A stretch of DNA of 64,000 nucleotides from Planctomycetota bacterium (GTDB lineage Bacteria > Planctomycetota > Phycisphaerae > Phycisphaerales > UBA5793): NCBI GenBank assembly GCA_963205185.1, contig CAUJHZ010000044.1:116181-180180 (forward strand), given 5' to 3'. A program made the translations under genes and the position numbers. Of this stretch, positions 1-8,337 are shown in pieces. How positions within the stretch are numbered: position 1 is the stretch's first letter; each line of letters starts with the position of its first letter. The notes under the pieces were generated by a model, which worked only from the letters and a program-made list of their open reading frames with translations, ran no database searches and was not told the origin of the DNA.

Positions 1-537
1 ATGATGCAGAAGCTGAGCACGCTTCAGGTCGCCGTTCCCACCGACACCACGATCGTGATGACGCGCACCTTCGATGCGCCGCGTCGGTTGGTCTGGGACG
101 CGATGACGCAGCCGGCACTTGTGCGGCGATGGATGTTCTGTCCGCCGGGTTGGTCGTGGGCGAAGTGCGAGATGGACGTTCGCGTCGGCGGCGCTTACTG
201 CTGGGAATGGAACGGACCCGACGGCCAGCTCGCCCTGACCATCCGAGGCGAGCACCGGGAGGTGGTCCCGCCGCACCGGATCGTGCACACGGAACTTATG
301 GAAATGGCCCCCGGTGCTGGGCCGTGCGCCTCGGATGGTGGTTCGCCCGAGCCGTGGGAACTTGTCGCCACACTCGAACTGACAGAAGAAAACGGCGTCA
401 CATCGATGACGATGACGCTTTCGTTCAACACCAGGCAGGCTCGTGACATGGCGCTCGCCTCCGGCATGGAGCACGGGATGGAGGCGGGGTACAAGAACCT
501 GGATGCTTTCCTGGCCGATCCGCATCGGCAGATCTGA
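1..537 (+). CDS. AHSA1-type SRPBCC domain protein
   Basis: 178 aa if translation starts at base 1; the true start may lie upstream of the window. The family is a helix-grip fold that binds hydrophobic ligands or acts as an Aha1-like accessory protein; the substrate here is unknown. Residues ~23-70 carry the hallmark 'FDAPRRLVWDAMTQP' segment, then 'RRW' and 'VGGAYCWEW', and a later 'MTLSF' strand. It is cytoplasmic, with no signal peptide or membrane segment. A DUF1801 gene follows 14 bp downstream, so the two are probably co-transcribed. It is one of four AHSA1-like domains in the window (others near 4.5, 6.7 and 18.9 kb). Confidence 0.85.
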   Translation: MMQKLSTLQVAVPTDTTIVMTRTFDAPRRLVWDAMTQPALVRRWMFCPPGWSWAKCEMDVRVGGAYCWEWNGPDGQLALTIRGEHREVVPPHRIVHTELMEMAPGAGPCASDGGSPEPWELVATLELTEENGVTSMTMTLSFNTRQARDMALASGMEHGMEAGYKNLDAFLADPHRQI

Positions 538-551
538 AACCGGAGCGCAAC

Positions 552-950
552 ATGAAGAATGCAACGCCCTCGATCGCACAATACGACGCCGCCCAATCAG
601 GCGCTGAGGCGGCGGTGTGCAGACGACTCCGCGCCGAGATCAACCGCGCGATGCCCGAAGCCACTTCCAAGGTCTGGCATGGCGCGCCGGTCTGGTTCGT
701 CGGAGGTACGCCTGTGGTTGGCTACTCCGTGCCGGCGCGTGGTGGAGTGTCACTGCTCTTCTGGAACGGCCGTGCGTTCGGAGATCAGGCGCTCAAGCCG
801 GTCGGCAAGTTCAGCGCGGCACAGGTTGAGTACGGATCCACCTCCGACATCAGGGTGACCGCCCTGCGCCGCTGGCTCCGGAAGGCGGCTACGGATCTCT
901 GGGATGTACGCTCGATTCGAAAACGTGCGGCGCGATCGAGCCCATCATGA
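552..950 (+). CDS. DUF1801 family protein
   Basis: 132 aa, preceded by GGAG at 542-545 with 6-nt spacing. The 'WHGAPVWFVGG' segment around residues 37-47, followed by 'VSLLFWNGRAF', is the typical DUF1801 (YdhG-like) core. The fold is small and cytoplasmic, with no established biochemical activity. The last ~20 residues are basic and low-complexity, so the C-terminus beyond the domain may be poorly conserved. It sits between an AHSA1 gene and a second DUF1801 gene, a pairing that recurs at 4.5-5.5 kb. Confidence 0.8.
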   Translation: MKNATPSIAQYDAAQSGAEAAVCRRLRAEINRAMPEATSKVWHGAPVWFVGGTPVVGYSVPARGGVSLLFWNGRAFGDQALKPVGKFSAAQVEYGSTSDIRVTALRRWLRKAATDLWDVRSIRKRAARSSPS

Positions 951-1021
951 TGTGCCGGCCGATCCGACGTGCATCGGTACGAGACGGGGCAGGTATTCAA
1001 CGTGTGAAGGAGTGAATGAAG

Positions 1022-1468
1022 ATGGCGCGAAAGAATGCAGGCAGTTTCACCGCGGAAGAACGCGCTGCGATGAAGGAGCGGGCCGAAGAACTCAAGGCGG
1101 AGGGGCGCGCAAAGAAGTCAAAGAAGGGCAAGGCAGACGGCGAGAGTGAGGTGCTTGCGAAGATCGCCGAGATGCCGGAACCGGATCGCACCCTGGGCAA
1201 ACGGCTCCACGCGATCGTCCGATCCGCCGCCCCGGACCTTCAATCCAAACTCTGGTACGGAATGCCCGCGTATGCCAATGCCGAGGGAAAGGTCGTGTGC
1301 TTCTTTCAGAGTGCGGCGAAATTCAAGACGCGCTACTCATCGTTCTCGTTCTGCGACGCCGCGAAACTCGATGACGGAGCCATGTGGCCCGTCGGCTTTG
1401 CGCTGAAGCAGCTGGCTGCGACCGATGAGGCGAAGATCGCGACACTCGTCCGCAGAGCGATCGGTTGA
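1022..1468 (+). CDS. DUF1801 family protein with basic N-terminal extension
   Basis: 148 aa. ATG at 1022 is preferred because AAGGAG at 1007-1012 gives 9-nt spacing; an in-frame ATG at 1016 would leave only 3 nt. The first ~45 residues are charged and Lys/Glu-rich ('KKSKKGK'), likely a helical or disordered extension. The DUF1801 core follows, with '[13 protein letters not shown]' and '[15 protein letters not shown]'. Function is unknown. It is downstream of the first DUF1801 gene on the same strand. Confidence 0.82.
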   Translation: MARKNAGSFTAEERAAMKERAEELKAEGRAKKSKKGKADGESEVLAKIAEMPEPDRTLGKRLHAIVRSAAPDLQSKLWYGMPAYANAEGKVVCFFQSAAKFKTRYSSFSFCDAAKLDDGAMWPVGFALKQLAATDEAKIATLVRRAIG

Positions 1469-1739
1469 TCCCCGATCGGGCGGCACGTGTTGCGCGATAC
1501 ACTGGCAATCGCGTCGCAGAGGCGCCGCCCCATGTCGCCGCCGGTCAAGCGCCCTTGACCGAGTCACTTCGAACAGCAGCCCCGCTGTATTGACCCGGCG
1601 CGTTCGATTATGTACTCTTCCGATATCGGTGCAGCGGTCGCGAATGAATACCTGCTTCCGCATTAAGTAGTCGGAGCAGAGCGACCGCAAAACAGGCAGA
1701 TCGAACAACCGCCGTCTGGGACGGCAGCGGGGAGGCTCG

Positions 1740-3008
1740 ATGATACCCGTGGGCTGCTATGCCAATTGGCAATGCGTCATGACGCGACTGCTCGTTCCAG
1801 CAGTGCTGCTTTCGATCGCGGCAGCATGCAATCGGATCGACCAGGGCCCGTCCAGCACTGGAACGGCCGGCGAGGATGTGTCGCCCGCTGCGGCGCCGCC
1901 CGTCTATTCACCAGAGACTTTTCGGGCGGACATCGAACAACTCATAGCGAATCGCGATTATGAACGTGCTGCGGCGCTCCTTCAGGCTGCCGATGTGAAC
2001 GGGCAGGTCAACCACGACGCAGCCGGCTACCTGGCGGTGGCGCAGTACACGATCTTCCTCCCTGGCGTGCAGGATGAGATCGAGTTCGATCGCGAGCGCG
2101 ACTGGGTCTTTCCGGGCACCTCGGATGTCACCGAGAACATGGCCTGGCAGAACGCGGCGACGGAGTTTGCGGCCCGGTACAACACGATGCGGGCAAGCGA
2201 GGCGCGCATGACTGAAGAACCTGCCGCCGAGGACGTCGAGTGGAAAGTGAATCTCGCGTTCATCCTTCTCTCCAAGCCAGAGGTACCCGAGGCTGACGCC
2301 GTGGCGCAGGCCTTCCGCGCGTTTGCAGCACCGGATGAAACGATCCGGGTGCAGGCGGAGGGTTCGGCGGACGATCCGCTCGACCGGGGACTGTCACTTG
2401 AGCTTGGGACGGGAGAGAAGTCGGTCATAGCGCTTATACCGATGCAGGTGCCGGGAGGTGAGGCGGAGCAGGGGGCGCAGTTCAGTGTGTCGGCTTTGGC
2501 AGATGGCTGGGAGGTTCCGCCGTATCAGGCGCACCTGGTCGTGACGTTCAGCGCTTCGGCTGAGACGCCGCCGGTCGAGCGCGTGATGCGGTTTACCTCA
2601 ATACTGGCCGCGGTGACGCAGGCGTCTCCGGCTGTGGCCGTGTACTGGGGAGGCGCCGGAGCCACGCACGATTCCGAGTTCTTCACGACAGTCGCCGCCG
2701 ATCGCAACATGGGGATGCTGCTCTGGTCCGGATTGAGCGTGGCGCGGCACGCGGACGGCCGGCTCAGTCTGCTGAGCACCGGAATGGAGCAGCTTGAACT
2801 GCCGAACATGCTGCTGCTTGTGGGGGAATCCTCAGAAGGCGAGGCACTGGCGTTCATGTACGACGTGCTGGGCTACGTGGCTCAGCGCGGCGAGGCGCTG
2901 CCGGACGGTGACACGGTCGGCTGGACGGATGACCAGCGTCTGCCGGTCCGCTACGTCGAATCTCCGGTCGATCCGGAGAAGAAGGTGTTCTGTATCGAAC
3001 TTCCTTAG
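1740..3008 (+). CDS. putative lipoprotein of unknown function
   Basis: 422 aa. A strong GGAGG at 1731-1735 favours ATG 1740, with only 4-nt spacing. An alternative ATG at 1779 starts the hydrophobic signal more directly (MTRLLVPAVLLSIAAAC), ending in a Cys that could be lipidated although the lipobox is relaxed. After a short Pro/Ala/Ser linker the body is mixed alpha/beta with acidic stretches ('EEPAAEDVEW'). I recognise no domain. The export signal implies a periplasmic or membrane-anchored location. It ends 70 bp before a convergent gene. Confidence 0.7.
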   Translation: MIPVGCYANWQCVMTRLLVPAVLLSIAAACNRIDQGPSSTGTAGEDVSPAAAPPVYSPETFRADIEQLIANRDYERAAALLQAADVNGQVNHDAAGYLAVAQYTIFLPGVQDEIEFDRERDWVFPGTSDVTENMAWQNAATEFAARYNTMRASEARMTEEPAAEDVEWKVNLAFILLSKPEVPEADAVAQAFRAFAAPDETIRVQAEGSADDPLDRGLSLELGTGEKSVIALIPMQVPGGEAEQGAQFSVSALADGWEVPPYQAHLVVTFSASAETPPVERVMRFTSILAAVTQASPAVAVYWGGAGATHDSEFFTTVAADRNMGMLLWSGLSVARHADGRLSLLSTGMEQLELPNMLLLVGESSEGEALAFMYDVLGYVAQRGEALPDGDTVGWTDDQRLPVRYVESPVDPEKKVFCIELP

Positions 3009-3047
3009 TCGTGCGTCAGACGGTTGGCTGTTCCCAGGCGGCATTCC

Positions 3048-3074
3048 CCTCCGGGCCGCAGAGAAGTCCGGAGG
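3048..3074. terminator. hairpin between convergent genes
   Basis: CCTCCGG at 3048-3054 pairs perfectly with CCGGAGG at 3068-3074 across a 13-nt loop, in the 70-bp gap between two convergent genes. It could end transcription from both sides. No U-tract is visible, so intrinsic termination is uncertain. Confidence 0.3.
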
Positions 3075-3078
3075 CGCG

Positions 3079-3558
3079 TCACTGTCGCTCGTCGGCCGGT
3101 TTGACAATGAACTCGCCGAAGTCTTCACCAGTCAGCAGGTTCTCCAGCCGAACCACTTCGAGCTGCATCGCCGGCTGCACGTTTTCCAGCGTGATTGTTT
3201 GACCCGCTTTGACTGAGACCGGGCCCATGACAACGCGCTCGGTGCTGTCGGTGATGCTGATGAGCACCTGCCTGCTCGTGATGTCATCGAGGTGCAGTCT
3301 GAACTTGCCTCCCGGCAGCCAGGCGCTGGAGCGCTGCTTGATCGTGAGCGGCACGCCTTCGTCAGTCAGCGCGATCGCGGCGGACTCCTCCGGCCCGGGC
3401 CCAGGCGCGCCGGGCTGACCCAGGGCTTTGGTCGCGGTCTCCACACCCCATTGCACCGTGCCGGTGATCGCGAAGATCGCCCAGACGAGGCTCGCGCAGA
3501 GAGCGAGAACCGCGATGCCGACAATCCACTTGAGAGGAGATGGCTTTGCGTTCGTCAT
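3079..3558 (-). CDS. single-pass membrane-anchored protein, unknown
   Basis: 159 aa from ATG at 3558, with GAGGTC a few bases upstream. One N-terminal transmembrane helix (residues ~10-30, 'IVGIAVLALCASLVWAIFAI') is followed by a Pro/Gly linker (~48-58) and a ~100-residue soluble beta-rich region. The soluble part has alternating hydrophobic strands ('KFRLHLDDI', 'ERVVMGPVSVKAGQTITLE'), suggesting a small beta-sandwich outside the membrane. I recognise no family. It is convergent with the lipoprotein gene ending at 3008. Confidence 0.6.
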   Translation of the reverse strand: MTNAKPSPLKWIVGIAVLALCASLVWAIFAITGTVQWGVETATKALGQPGAPGPGPEESAAIALTDEGVPLTIKQRSSAWLPGGKFRLHLDDITSRQVLISITDSTERVVMGPVSVKAGQTITLENVQPAMQLEVVRLENLLTGEDFGEFIVKPADERQ

Positions 3559-3831
3559 CGGACCTCGCGGGGCCGGCTGCCGGCTTCCATGGCGCTTGAC
3601 TCCGTTATGATTATAACGTCGGACTGACGCGGCGCAGGGATGGTCTCGCCGCCGCCGCTCGGCTCCAAACAGCCAGATGTGCGCTACGTGCACATTCACG
3701 AGGGCGAGGATCTGAACGAATCGGAATTGGCGCGATGGGTGAAGCAGGCGAGCAGGTTGCCGGGGTCGGCACCATAGCGACGGCGGGTCACTCCATTCGA
3801 ACTGCCGGACAGCCGAAGATACACTGCGCTC

Positions 3832-4413
3832 ATGGTGCTCCCGGCGGAACCAGGCTCCCTGACCGTTCATTTCGAGGTGACGCGCGCCGATCTGGAGGCG
3901 TGTGCCGCCCGGCAACTTGGCGCTGTCGGCGGAGTGGGCCCGTGGCGACAGGCGATGATCATGGTGCTGGCGGTGGCGGTCATGGTTGGCGTGATCGTCT
4001 TCAGTACCGTACCAGCGGGGCCGGCTCGATGGGTGGCGATGGTCGCTTACTCCATTGCTGCATGCTGGATACTCTGGAAAGGATTGTTCCGCGGGCGAAG
4101 CGCCGTTGCCCGTGTGGTCGACCGGACGATCGCAAATGGAGGCGGCGAGGCGATCTTCGCCCCTGAGCACATCAGCATCTCGGAGAGTGGCCTACGTGCC
4201 GAACACGGCCATACGACCATCATCCAACGATGGGCCGGCGTGAGGTCGATCGAGTTGGAGGACGATGCCATCTACATCATGACCGGCGCGATGACATTCC
4301 ACAGGATCCCCCGACGCGCTTTTGCTGGCGATGCGGAGATGCGTGCGTTCGGCGAGCAGGCGAAGGTATGGCATCGCGCGACGGGGCCGCCGCTGGCGCC
4401 TGAGCAAGTGTGA
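3832..4413 (+). CDS. YcxB-like C-terminal domain membrane protein
   Basis: 193 aa. Two hydrophobic helices at ~43-60 and ~66-82 form a hairpin ahead of a soluble domain. That domain contains 'HISISESGLRAEHGHTTI' and then 'IQRWAGVRSIELEDDAIYI', the strand pattern of the YcxB-like C-terminal domain. The architecture (two TM helices plus a cytoplasmic PH-like domain) matches that family, whose role is unknown. No clear ribosome binding site precedes the ATG, so the exact start is less certain. The AHSA1 gene follows about 100 bp downstream. Confidence 0.7.
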   Translation: MVLPAEPGSLTVHFEVTRADLEACAARQLGAVGGVGPWRQAMIMVLAVAVMVGVIVFSTVPAGPARWVAMVAYSIAACWILWKGLFRGRSAVARVVDRTIANGGGEAIFAPEHISISESGLRAEHGHTTIIQRWAGVRSIELEDDAIYIMTGAMTFHRIPRRAFAGDAEMRAFGEQAKVWHRATGPPLAPEQV

Positions 4414-4520
4414 GCGCAGCGCTAGCGGGTTTGCCGCGCTGCGCGCAGCCGCCGTGGTTCGTATACTCCCTTCGGCTCGTGCGAATTGACTGCGCACAGA
4501 CTGCACAGGAGGAGACACCC

Positions 4521-4964
4521 ATGCCCGGCACCGTTCGACTGCATCGTGTTCTGTCGGCCAAGCCTGAGAAGGTCTATCGCGCGTTCGTCGAGGCGGATGC
4601 GCTCGCGAAGTGGCTGCCGCCCAATGGCTTTACTTGCAGTGTGCATCAGCTCGATGCCAAAGTCGGCGGCACGTATCGAATGTCGTTTCGCAACTTCACC
4701 ACCGGAGCCGGCCACTCGTTCGGCGGCACGTACGTCGAACTCGTGCCGGGCGAGCGACTGCGATACACCGACCAGTTCGACGATCCGAACCTGCCGGGCG
4801 AGATACAGGTGACCATCGAACTTCGGCGGGTGTCGGTCGGCACCGAATTGAGCATCGTGCAGGAGGGCATTCCGGATGTCATTCCAGTCGAGGCATGCTA
4901 TCTCGGCTGGCAGGATTCACTGCGGAATCTCGCGAGCCTCGTCGAGCCGGAGGTCTGTGAATAG
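4521..4964 (+). CDS. AHSA1-type SRPBCC domain protein
   Basis: 147 aa. ATG 4521 is chosen over upstream in-frame codons because AGGAGGA lies at 4508-4513 and the AHSA1 fold begins at once ('VRLHRVLSAKPEKVYRAF'). Further signatures are 'KWLPPNGF', 'VGGTYRMSF' and 'GTELSIVQEG'. It is a cytoplasmic ligand-binding helix-grip fold with unknown ligand. It is followed by a DUF1801 gene, repeating the AHSA1-DUF1801 order at the start of the window. Confidence 0.88.
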   Translation: MPGTVRLHRVLSAKPEKVYRAFVEADALAKWLPPNGFTCSVHQLDAKVGGTYRMSFRNFTTGAGHSFGGTYVELVPGERLRYTDQFDDPNLPGEIQVTIELRRVSVGTELSIVQEGIPDVIPVEACYLGWQDSLRNLASLVEPEVCE

Positions 4965-4973
4965 CACGGCCGA

Positions 4974-4992
4974 CGCCGCGCGGAGCGCGGCG
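4974..4992. terminator. GC-rich intergenic hairpin
   Basis: CGCCGCG (4974-4980) and CGCGGCG (4986-4992) form a perfect 7-bp stem with a 5-nt loop between the AHSA1 and DUF1801 genes. There is no U-tract, so it may only modulate readthrough. Confidence 0.25.
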
Positions 4993-5015
4993 GTGCGCGG
5001 CAGGAACGTGAAACG

Positions 5016-5483
5016 ATGAAGAAGCGCGAAAGCGATGCCGGGCCGAGAGCGGGAGGAGAGGCTCCATCGGGGCTCATCGATGCTCGCATCGCCCAACTCG
5101 GCGACTGGCGCGGCGAGACGCTGGCGCGCGTGCGCGAACTCGTCCGTCAGGCGCATCCGCAGGTGATCGAGGAAGTAAAGTGGCGCAAGCCGTCGAATCC
5201 GTCAGGGGTGCCGGTCTGGTCGCACGCCGGCATCATCTGCACCGGCGAAGTGTATAAAGACAAAGTCAAACTCAGCTTCGCCCAAGGCGCCGCTCTTGAG
5301 GATCCGGCGGGGCTGTTCAATGCGAGCCTGGAGGGCAACACCCGCCGGGCCATCGACATCTGCGAAGGTGAACGGATCGATCCGCGGGCTTTCAAGGCGC
5401 TGATTCGTGCGGCGGTCGCGATGAACACCGCCGCATTCTCGTCGGCGGACAACCGTCCCAGAAAAGGGACCCGGCGATCGTGA
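5016..5483 (+). CDS. DUF1801 family protein
   Basis: 155 aa. The core carries 'VIEEVKWRKPSNPSGVPVW' and 'YKDKVKLSFAQGAAL', the conserved Trp/Lys strand pattern of DUF1801. N- and C-terminal tails are charged and probably disordered. Function is unknown. It is the third DUF1801 gene in 5.5 kb and follows an AHSA1 gene. A hairpin with a short T-run directly follows its stop codon. Confidence 0.82.
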   Translation: MKKRESDAGPRAGGEAPSGLIDARIAQLGDWRGETLARVRELVRQAHPQVIEEVKWRKPSNPSGVPVWSHAGIICTGEVYKDKVKLSFAQGAALEDPAGLFNASLEGNTRRAIDICEGERIDPRAFKALIRAAVAMNTAAFSSADNRPRKGTRRS

Positions 5484-5485
5484 GG

Positions 5486-5508
5486 GGATGCCGCACGCAT
5501 CCAGTTTT
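5486..5508 (+). terminator. probable intrinsic terminator
   Basis: GGATGC (5486-5491) pairs with GCATCC (5497-5502) across a 5-nt loop, followed by AGTTTT. It sits 3 bp after the DUF1801 stop codon, in the short gap before a convergent gene. Confidence 0.5.
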
Positions 5509-5849
5509 CACCGCTCAGTCTCACGCATCTTTATGAGTCGCTTCGGCGCCGTGTTGCGCCAGGCATCGCGCATGGCGCGGCGGAGCACCTTCGCCTTCGC
5601 GTCCGCGAGGATGACTTTCGTGCAGCCGCGCAAGCCCCACGTGCCGTTCACCGGCTCGAACATCTCCGGGTGAGTGTCGATGTATTCATCCTGCTGCTCG
5701 GGCGTGAGTTTTACCATGCCGTGCGCATCATCGTTCCACAGGCTGGCGAACACCTTTCCGCCGACGCGAAAGTCCGGGTGCCCGCCGTGCGCGCGCTCTT
5801 CGCTCTCGGGCATGCTCAGGGCGATTGCTCGGAATGCGTCAGGTGACAT
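5508..5849 (-). CDS. MmcQ/YjbR family protein
   Basis: 113 aa. ATG at 5849 is chosen because the family's N-terminus ('MSPDAFRAIALSMPESEE') begins there; in-frame starts at 5903 (ATG) and 5909 (GTG) would add an unsupported leader. Hallmarks are 'HPDFRVGGKVFASL' and 'PVNGTWGLRGCTKVIL'. The fold is a double-wing DNA-binding-like (CyaY-like) domain whose biological role is unsettled. It is convergent with the DUF1801 gene. Confidence 0.85.
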   Translation of the reverse strand: MSPDAFRAIALSMPESEERAHGGHPDFRVGGKVFASLWNDDAHGMVKLTPEQQDEYIDTHPEMFEPVNGTWGLRGCTKVILADAKAKVLRRAMRDAWRNTAPKRLIKMRETER

Positions 5850-6115
5850 CGCGGTTCTCGCAATCTGCCGGAGGCGCAGGACGGCGGTCGATCGATCAGT
5901 CATCGGCACGACCGATCACGCAGGTGCAGATTCAGGTGGTCACAGTTCACGGCCACTGGGCGTTCCGCAGGGGACGCTCCTGCCGCACTTTGGAACACCA
6001 GCGGAATGGTTCACGCGCGGATAAGCGCAATCTCACCCCATCTTCATCCCGCGTTCAGACGCGGCGCGCACTATTGCTGACCGCCCAAAAGCGTACGGGC
6101 GAGCAAGGAGCATCA

Positions 6116-6655
6116 ATGAAACTGTCGAATCTGCACGACGTCCTGGTGGATGAACTTCGTGACCTGTACAACGCGGAGAAGCAGATTCTCAAGGCCCTGC
6201 CCCGCATGAGCAAGGCGGCGTCATCGGCTGAACTGCAGAATGCTCTGCAGGAGCACCTGTCGCAGACCGAAGATCAGGTGGAGCGTCTCGAGAAGATCTT
6301 CGAGGAACTCGACATGGCGGCCCGCGGCAAGACCTGCCACGGCATGCAGGGCATCATCGAGGAAGGCAAGGAAGTGCTCGAGGAGCGCAAGGGCAGCGAC
6401 CCCGCCGCCATCGACGCCGCCCTCCTCGCCGCCGCCCAGAAGGTGGAGCACTACGAAATCTGCGCCTACGGCTCATCGCGCGCCCACGCCGAGTTGCTCG
6501 GGCTGTCCCGCGTGGCCGAACTGCTCCAGGAAACCCTCGACGAAGAGAGCGAAGCCAACGAAAAGCTGGATGCCATCGCCCGCGACGGCGTTAATGCCGC
6601 GGCGGCCAACGGCAGCGCGGCGCGGGGCGAGGAGGATGAAGACGAGGGCGACTGA
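6116..6655 (+). CDS. YciE/YciF-like ferritin-fold protein (DUF892)
   Basis: 179 aa from ATG 6116, with AAGGAG at 6105-6110. The sequence is almost all helix: 'LHDVLVDELRDLYNAEKQIL' opens the first helix with Glu/Asp/His metal-ligand candidates, then 'ALQEHLSQTEDQVERLEKIF' and 'AQKVEHYEICAYGSSRAHAEL'. This is the DUF892 four-helix bundle, a ferritin-like fold associated with stress responses in enterobacteria (YciE/YciF). The C-terminus is an acidic tail. An AHSA1 gene follows 20 bp downstream, probably in the same transcript. Confidence 0.9.
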   Translation: MKLSNLHDVLVDELRDLYNAEKQILKALPRMSKAASSAELQNALQEHLSQTEDQVERLEKIFEELDMAARGKTCHGMQGIIEEGKEVLEERKGSDPAAIDAALLAAAQKVEHYEICAYGSSRAHAELLGLSRVAELLQETLDEESEANEKLDAIARDGVNAAAANGSAARGEEDEDEGD

Positions 6656-6675
6656 CGCCGCACGGAGGATGTGCC

Positions 6676-7140
6676 ATGGTCACCGCAGAGACCGATCGCA
6701 TTGAAAAGGCGGTGGAACTGAACGCCTCGGTTGAAAGCGTCTGGCACGCGCTCACCGACCCCGGGGCGTTCCGCCAATGGTTCGGCGCCAGCCTCGATGC
6801 GCGCTTCGCGCCCGGGCGCCGCGTAAGCGCGCGGCTGGTCGGCCGCGCCTTTGAACGAACCAGGGTCGAGATGGAAGTGCAGCGCATGGAGCCGCAGCGG
6901 CTGCTCTCGTTCCGCTGGCATCCTGACGCGACCGACCCGCAGGCGGACTACTCCGACGAGGAGCCGACGCTGGTCGAGTTCCGCCTGCGCCGCACGCCTG
7001 CCGGGACGCTGCTTCGACTGACCGAGTCGGGCTTTGACGCCATTCCATCCTCGCGGCGCGAGCAAGCTTACCACGCCAACTTCGAAGGCTGGACAGAGCA
7101 GCTCAAAAACATCGAGGACCACGTCGCCCGGCACGCGTAG
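6676..7140 (+). CDS. AHSA1-type SRPBCC domain protein
   Basis: 154 aa, with GGAGG 7 nt upstream of the ATG. It has the full helix-grip pattern: 'IEKAVELNASVESVWHALTDP', 'FRQWFGA', 'LLSFRWHPDA' and 'LLRLTESGFDAI'. The last helix contains 'NFEGWTEQLKNIEDHV', typical of the family. Ligand and partner are unknown. It is 20 bp behind the YciE/YciF-like gene. Confidence 0.88.
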   Translation: MVTAETDRIEKAVELNASVESVWHALTDPGAFRQWFGASLDARFAPGRRVSARLVGRAFERTRVEMEVQRMEPQRLLSFRWHPDATDPQADYSDEEPTLVEFRLRRTPAGTLLRLTESGFDAIPSSRREQAYHANFEGWTEQLKNIEDHVARHA

Positions 7141-7465
7141 AAGACCTGGCAAGTAACGTTGGCGTGTGTACCGCCCGCCCCCGCGCACTGAAGCCGGGAG
7201 TGCGGGCGCCCGGGCATGCGCCTGCCTGCCTGTATCGGCAGGCGCCGCGCACTGAACACCATCCACATTCGACGGCGAGCGAGTTTCGGCCCAGGCCCCT
7301 CGCGACGGCGGCGCCAGTTCAGGCGGCTGCTTCGCGGGGCACGACCGGCTACACTCCCGGCCCGATTCGCAGCGGTTCGGTCGAGCCGACTGGATCTGGC
7401 AGCGTTGCGCTCCCGTCTTTGGTGTCTCTTTGTCAGGATTCAACCTCTTACAGGGCTGCACTTAC
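7141..7465. other. intergenic region without a supported gene
   Basis: 325 bp between the AHSA1 gene and the 7TM-like gene. The one structure I see is a 7-bp hairpin, GCCTGCC (7224-7230) and GGCAGGC (7237-7243), about 85 bp after the preceding stop, possibly a weak terminator. Open frames through this stretch are compositional. Confidence 0.4.
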
Positions 7466-8248
7466 ATGACTCAGTCCCAGGTCATCACCCCCGACCGGCC
7501 GCCAGCGGCGCGCCGCTCCGCATCGGCCGCCGTGCGCTACTTCTACACCGGCGCCGCCGCGGTGATGGTGGTGCTCGCGTTTCTGGGCTTCAGCAAGTTT
7601 TACCTGCACGGGCAGGCGTACCCCGGCCGCGAGATTGCCCCGCCGATCCGCACGCTGGTCATTGCGCACGGCGTGGCGATGAGCGCGTGGCTCATCCTGC
7701 TGCTGATTCAGCCGGCATTGATCGCGCTGCGCAAGCACCGGGTGCACATGGCCCTGGGCCGTGTCGGCGCAGCGCTGGCGGCCGCCATCCTGGTGCTGGG
7801 CATCTGGGTGGGCATTCAGTCCGCGCGGTTTACGCCGCCGGAAGCGGTCATCTGGGGGCTGTCACCGAAGCGCTTCATGGCCATTCCGCTGATCGGGGTG
7901 AGCGTGTTTGCCGTGTTCGTGGCGCTCGGTGTGGTGTACCGGCGCAAGCCGCGCATTCACCGCGCGATGATGATCACCGCGACGCTGTCCGCCATGGCCG
8001 CGGCAGTGAGCCGCATCGATGCACTGAGCAACCTCTACGTCGGCACGGTGTGGGAGCAGTATTTCGGCCCGTTCCTGATGACCATGGTCTTCGCCGTGGC
8101 ATTGTGGCTGCTGCGCTGCGCCGTGACGCGATCCATCGACCGGGCCCTGGGCATCGGCGTGGCCTGCCTGCTTGCCATCTCGCTGCTCACCATGCAATTG
8201 GCGCGCACCGCGGCGTGGGAGTCGTTTGCCTCGATGCTGATCGGGTGA
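7466..8248 (+). CDS. multi-pass membrane protein, unknown
   Basis: 260 aa from ATG 7466. About seven hydrophobic helices are visible, starting near residues 20-42 and ending with 'IGVACLLAISLLTMQLARTA'. Conserved-looking histidines lie at helix ends ('IAHGVAMSAW', 'RKHRVHMALGRVG', 'RKPRIHRAMM'), reminiscent of cytochrome-b561-like or DUF2306-type proteins that coordinate haem, but I cannot assign the family. Positions after helices are Arg/Lys-rich as expected for inner-membrane topology. The neighbours (AHSA1 before, aldo/keto reductase after) give no functional hint. Confidence 0.7.
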   Translation: MTQSQVITPDRPPAARRSASAAVRYFYTGAAAVMVVLAFLGFSKFYLHGQAYPGREIAPPIRTLVIAHGVAMSAWLILLLIQPALIALRKHRVHMALGRVGAALAAAILVLGIWVGIQSARFTPPEAVIWGLSPKRFMAIPLIGVSVFAVFVALGVVYRRKPRIHRAMMITATLSAMAAAVSRIDALSNLYVGTVWEQYFGPFLMTMVFAVALWLLRCAVTRSIDRALGIGVACLLAISLLTMQLARTAAWESFASMLIG

Positions 8249-8337
8249 GGCTTCTCACCTCCAGTCGCTGATACAATGCCGGCAGAGGCGCCCGTCAGGC
8301 GCTGCGCACACCCGGCGATCAGTGCAGGAGAGAGGTC

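Noticed and set aside
7216..8271. 351-aa plus-strand frame
   Set aside because: It overlaps the membrane protein at 7466-8248 in another frame, and the translation is Arg/Ala/Gly-rich with no domain.
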